Assembly: GCA_020851995.1 (NCBI GenBank)
Contig: JADZBO010000084.1
Location: 1 to 39,272 of the forward strand
Reading direction: 5' to 3'
Source of the DNA: Burkholderiaceae bacterium
Lineage (GTDB): Bacteria; Pseudomonadota; Gammaproteobacteria; Burkholderiales; Burkholderiaceae_B
DNA: 39,272 nt
Below, piece by piece: positions 38,993 through 39,272 of this stretch (the first letter of the stretch is position 1; each line of letters begins with the position of its first letter). The notes under the pieces were generated by a model. The model was not told the origin of the DNA. It saw only the letters and a list, made by a program, of their open reading frames with translations, and made no database searches. Both the position numbers and the translations under genes were made by a program.

Positions 38993-39272
38993 ATGAGCAA
39001 GGATCAGGGATTCCGGATCGCGCCGACGCCAACCACACTGGGCGGACACGGTGTAAGGCTGGAGCCGATGAGTTTCGCGCACGAGTCTGGCCTCGAGAAA
39101 GCCGCCCGCGACGGGAACCTCTGGAACCTGCGCGTGACGTCTGTTCCCGAGCCGGGCAAGACTGGTGCCTACATTCAGCAGGGTCTTGACGGTCTCGCGG
39201 CGGGCCACATGCTGCCATTTGTCGTGATCGACGAAGCCAGCGGCAACGTCATCGGTACGACGCGGTATCACG
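38993..39272 (+). CDS. GNAT-family N-acetyltransferase (partial, N-terminal part)
   Basis: My translation from ATG 38993 (AAGGAAG about 7 nt upstream) reads MSKDQGFRIAPTPTTLGGHG, with VRLEPMSFAHESGLEKAARD and later PFVVIDEASGNVIGTTRYH, cut by the window end after 93 codons. This is the N-terminal half of a RimJ/RimL-type acetyltransferase fold; the acetyl-CoA-binding motif lies outside. It is on the same strand as the MoxR-type gene, 127 bp behind it. The substrate is unknown. Confidence 0.85.
   Translation, partial: MSKDQGFRIAPTPTTLGGHGVRLEPMSFAHESGLEKAARDGNLWNLRVTSVPEPGKTGAYIQQGLDGLAAGHMLPFVVIDEASGNVIGTTRYH

Overview
The window is GC-rich chromosomal DNA of a Gram-negative bacterium, most likely a betaproteobacterium of the order Burkholderiales (Alcaligenaceae-like). 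The main evidence is the gene block trxB-ftsK-lolA-rarA-serS, an order I know from Bordetella and relatives, together with an E. coli-type NADP isocitrate dehydrogenase, paired small cytochromes c, a DUF1841 protein and a VC_2705-type symporter with its DUF4212 partner. I saw no tRNA, rRNA, insertion sequence, prophage or CRISPR array.

Layout. (1) 1-6899: glycerol / glycerol-3-phosphate island. The minus-strand operon ugpB-ugpA-ugpE-ugpC (ugpC cut by the window edge) is divergent from glpK-glpD. (2) 6991-21936: an accessory catabolic region. A six-gene minus-strand operon encodes a shikimate-dehydrogenase-like protein, a GMC oxidoreductase, an SDR, a fused E1 (alpha-beta) 2-oxoacid/acetoin-type dehydrogenase, its E2 and a second SDR. 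It is divergent from an FCD-type GntR regulator. Next is a five-gene minus-strand operon for a Liv-type ABC importer (binding protein, LivH, a LivM-LivG fusion, LivF) ending in a third SDR, divergent from an exported alpha/beta hydrolase. (3) 21930-24717: an uncharacterised exported protein, an EamA exporter and a small exported proline-rich repeat protein. (4) 24714-32252: housekeeping genes serS, rarA, lolA, ftsK (minus), then trxB and an Smr-domain gene (plus). (5) 32235-34610: VC_2705-type symporter and DUF4212 protein. (6) 34951-39272: icd, DUF1841, two cytochromes c, a MoxR-type ATPase and the start of a GNAT acetyltransferase.

The strongest candidate for something undescribed is region 2. 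The two control regions that drive the catabolic operon and the importer operon share a 32-bp element, identical at 27 of 32 positions by my reading. It has TGGTC/GACCA ends and an internal TGGTAAGACCA palindrome that abuts a TATACT -10-like hexamer facing each operon. This is the kind of site FadR/PdhR/LldR-like GntR regulators bind, and the only such regulator in the window is encoded beside one copy. My inference is a single regulon: an exported hydrolase may release a substrate, the Liv-type importer takes it up, alcohol/diol oxidation follows (GMC, SDRs, AroE-like), and CoA-dependent C-C cleavage is done by the E1-E2 complex. The substrate is not known from the sequence.

A second point of interest is a strong plus-strand intrinsic terminator at 34596-34645 with no recognised plus-strand gene before it. 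It overlaps the poorly defined start of the DUF4212 gene.
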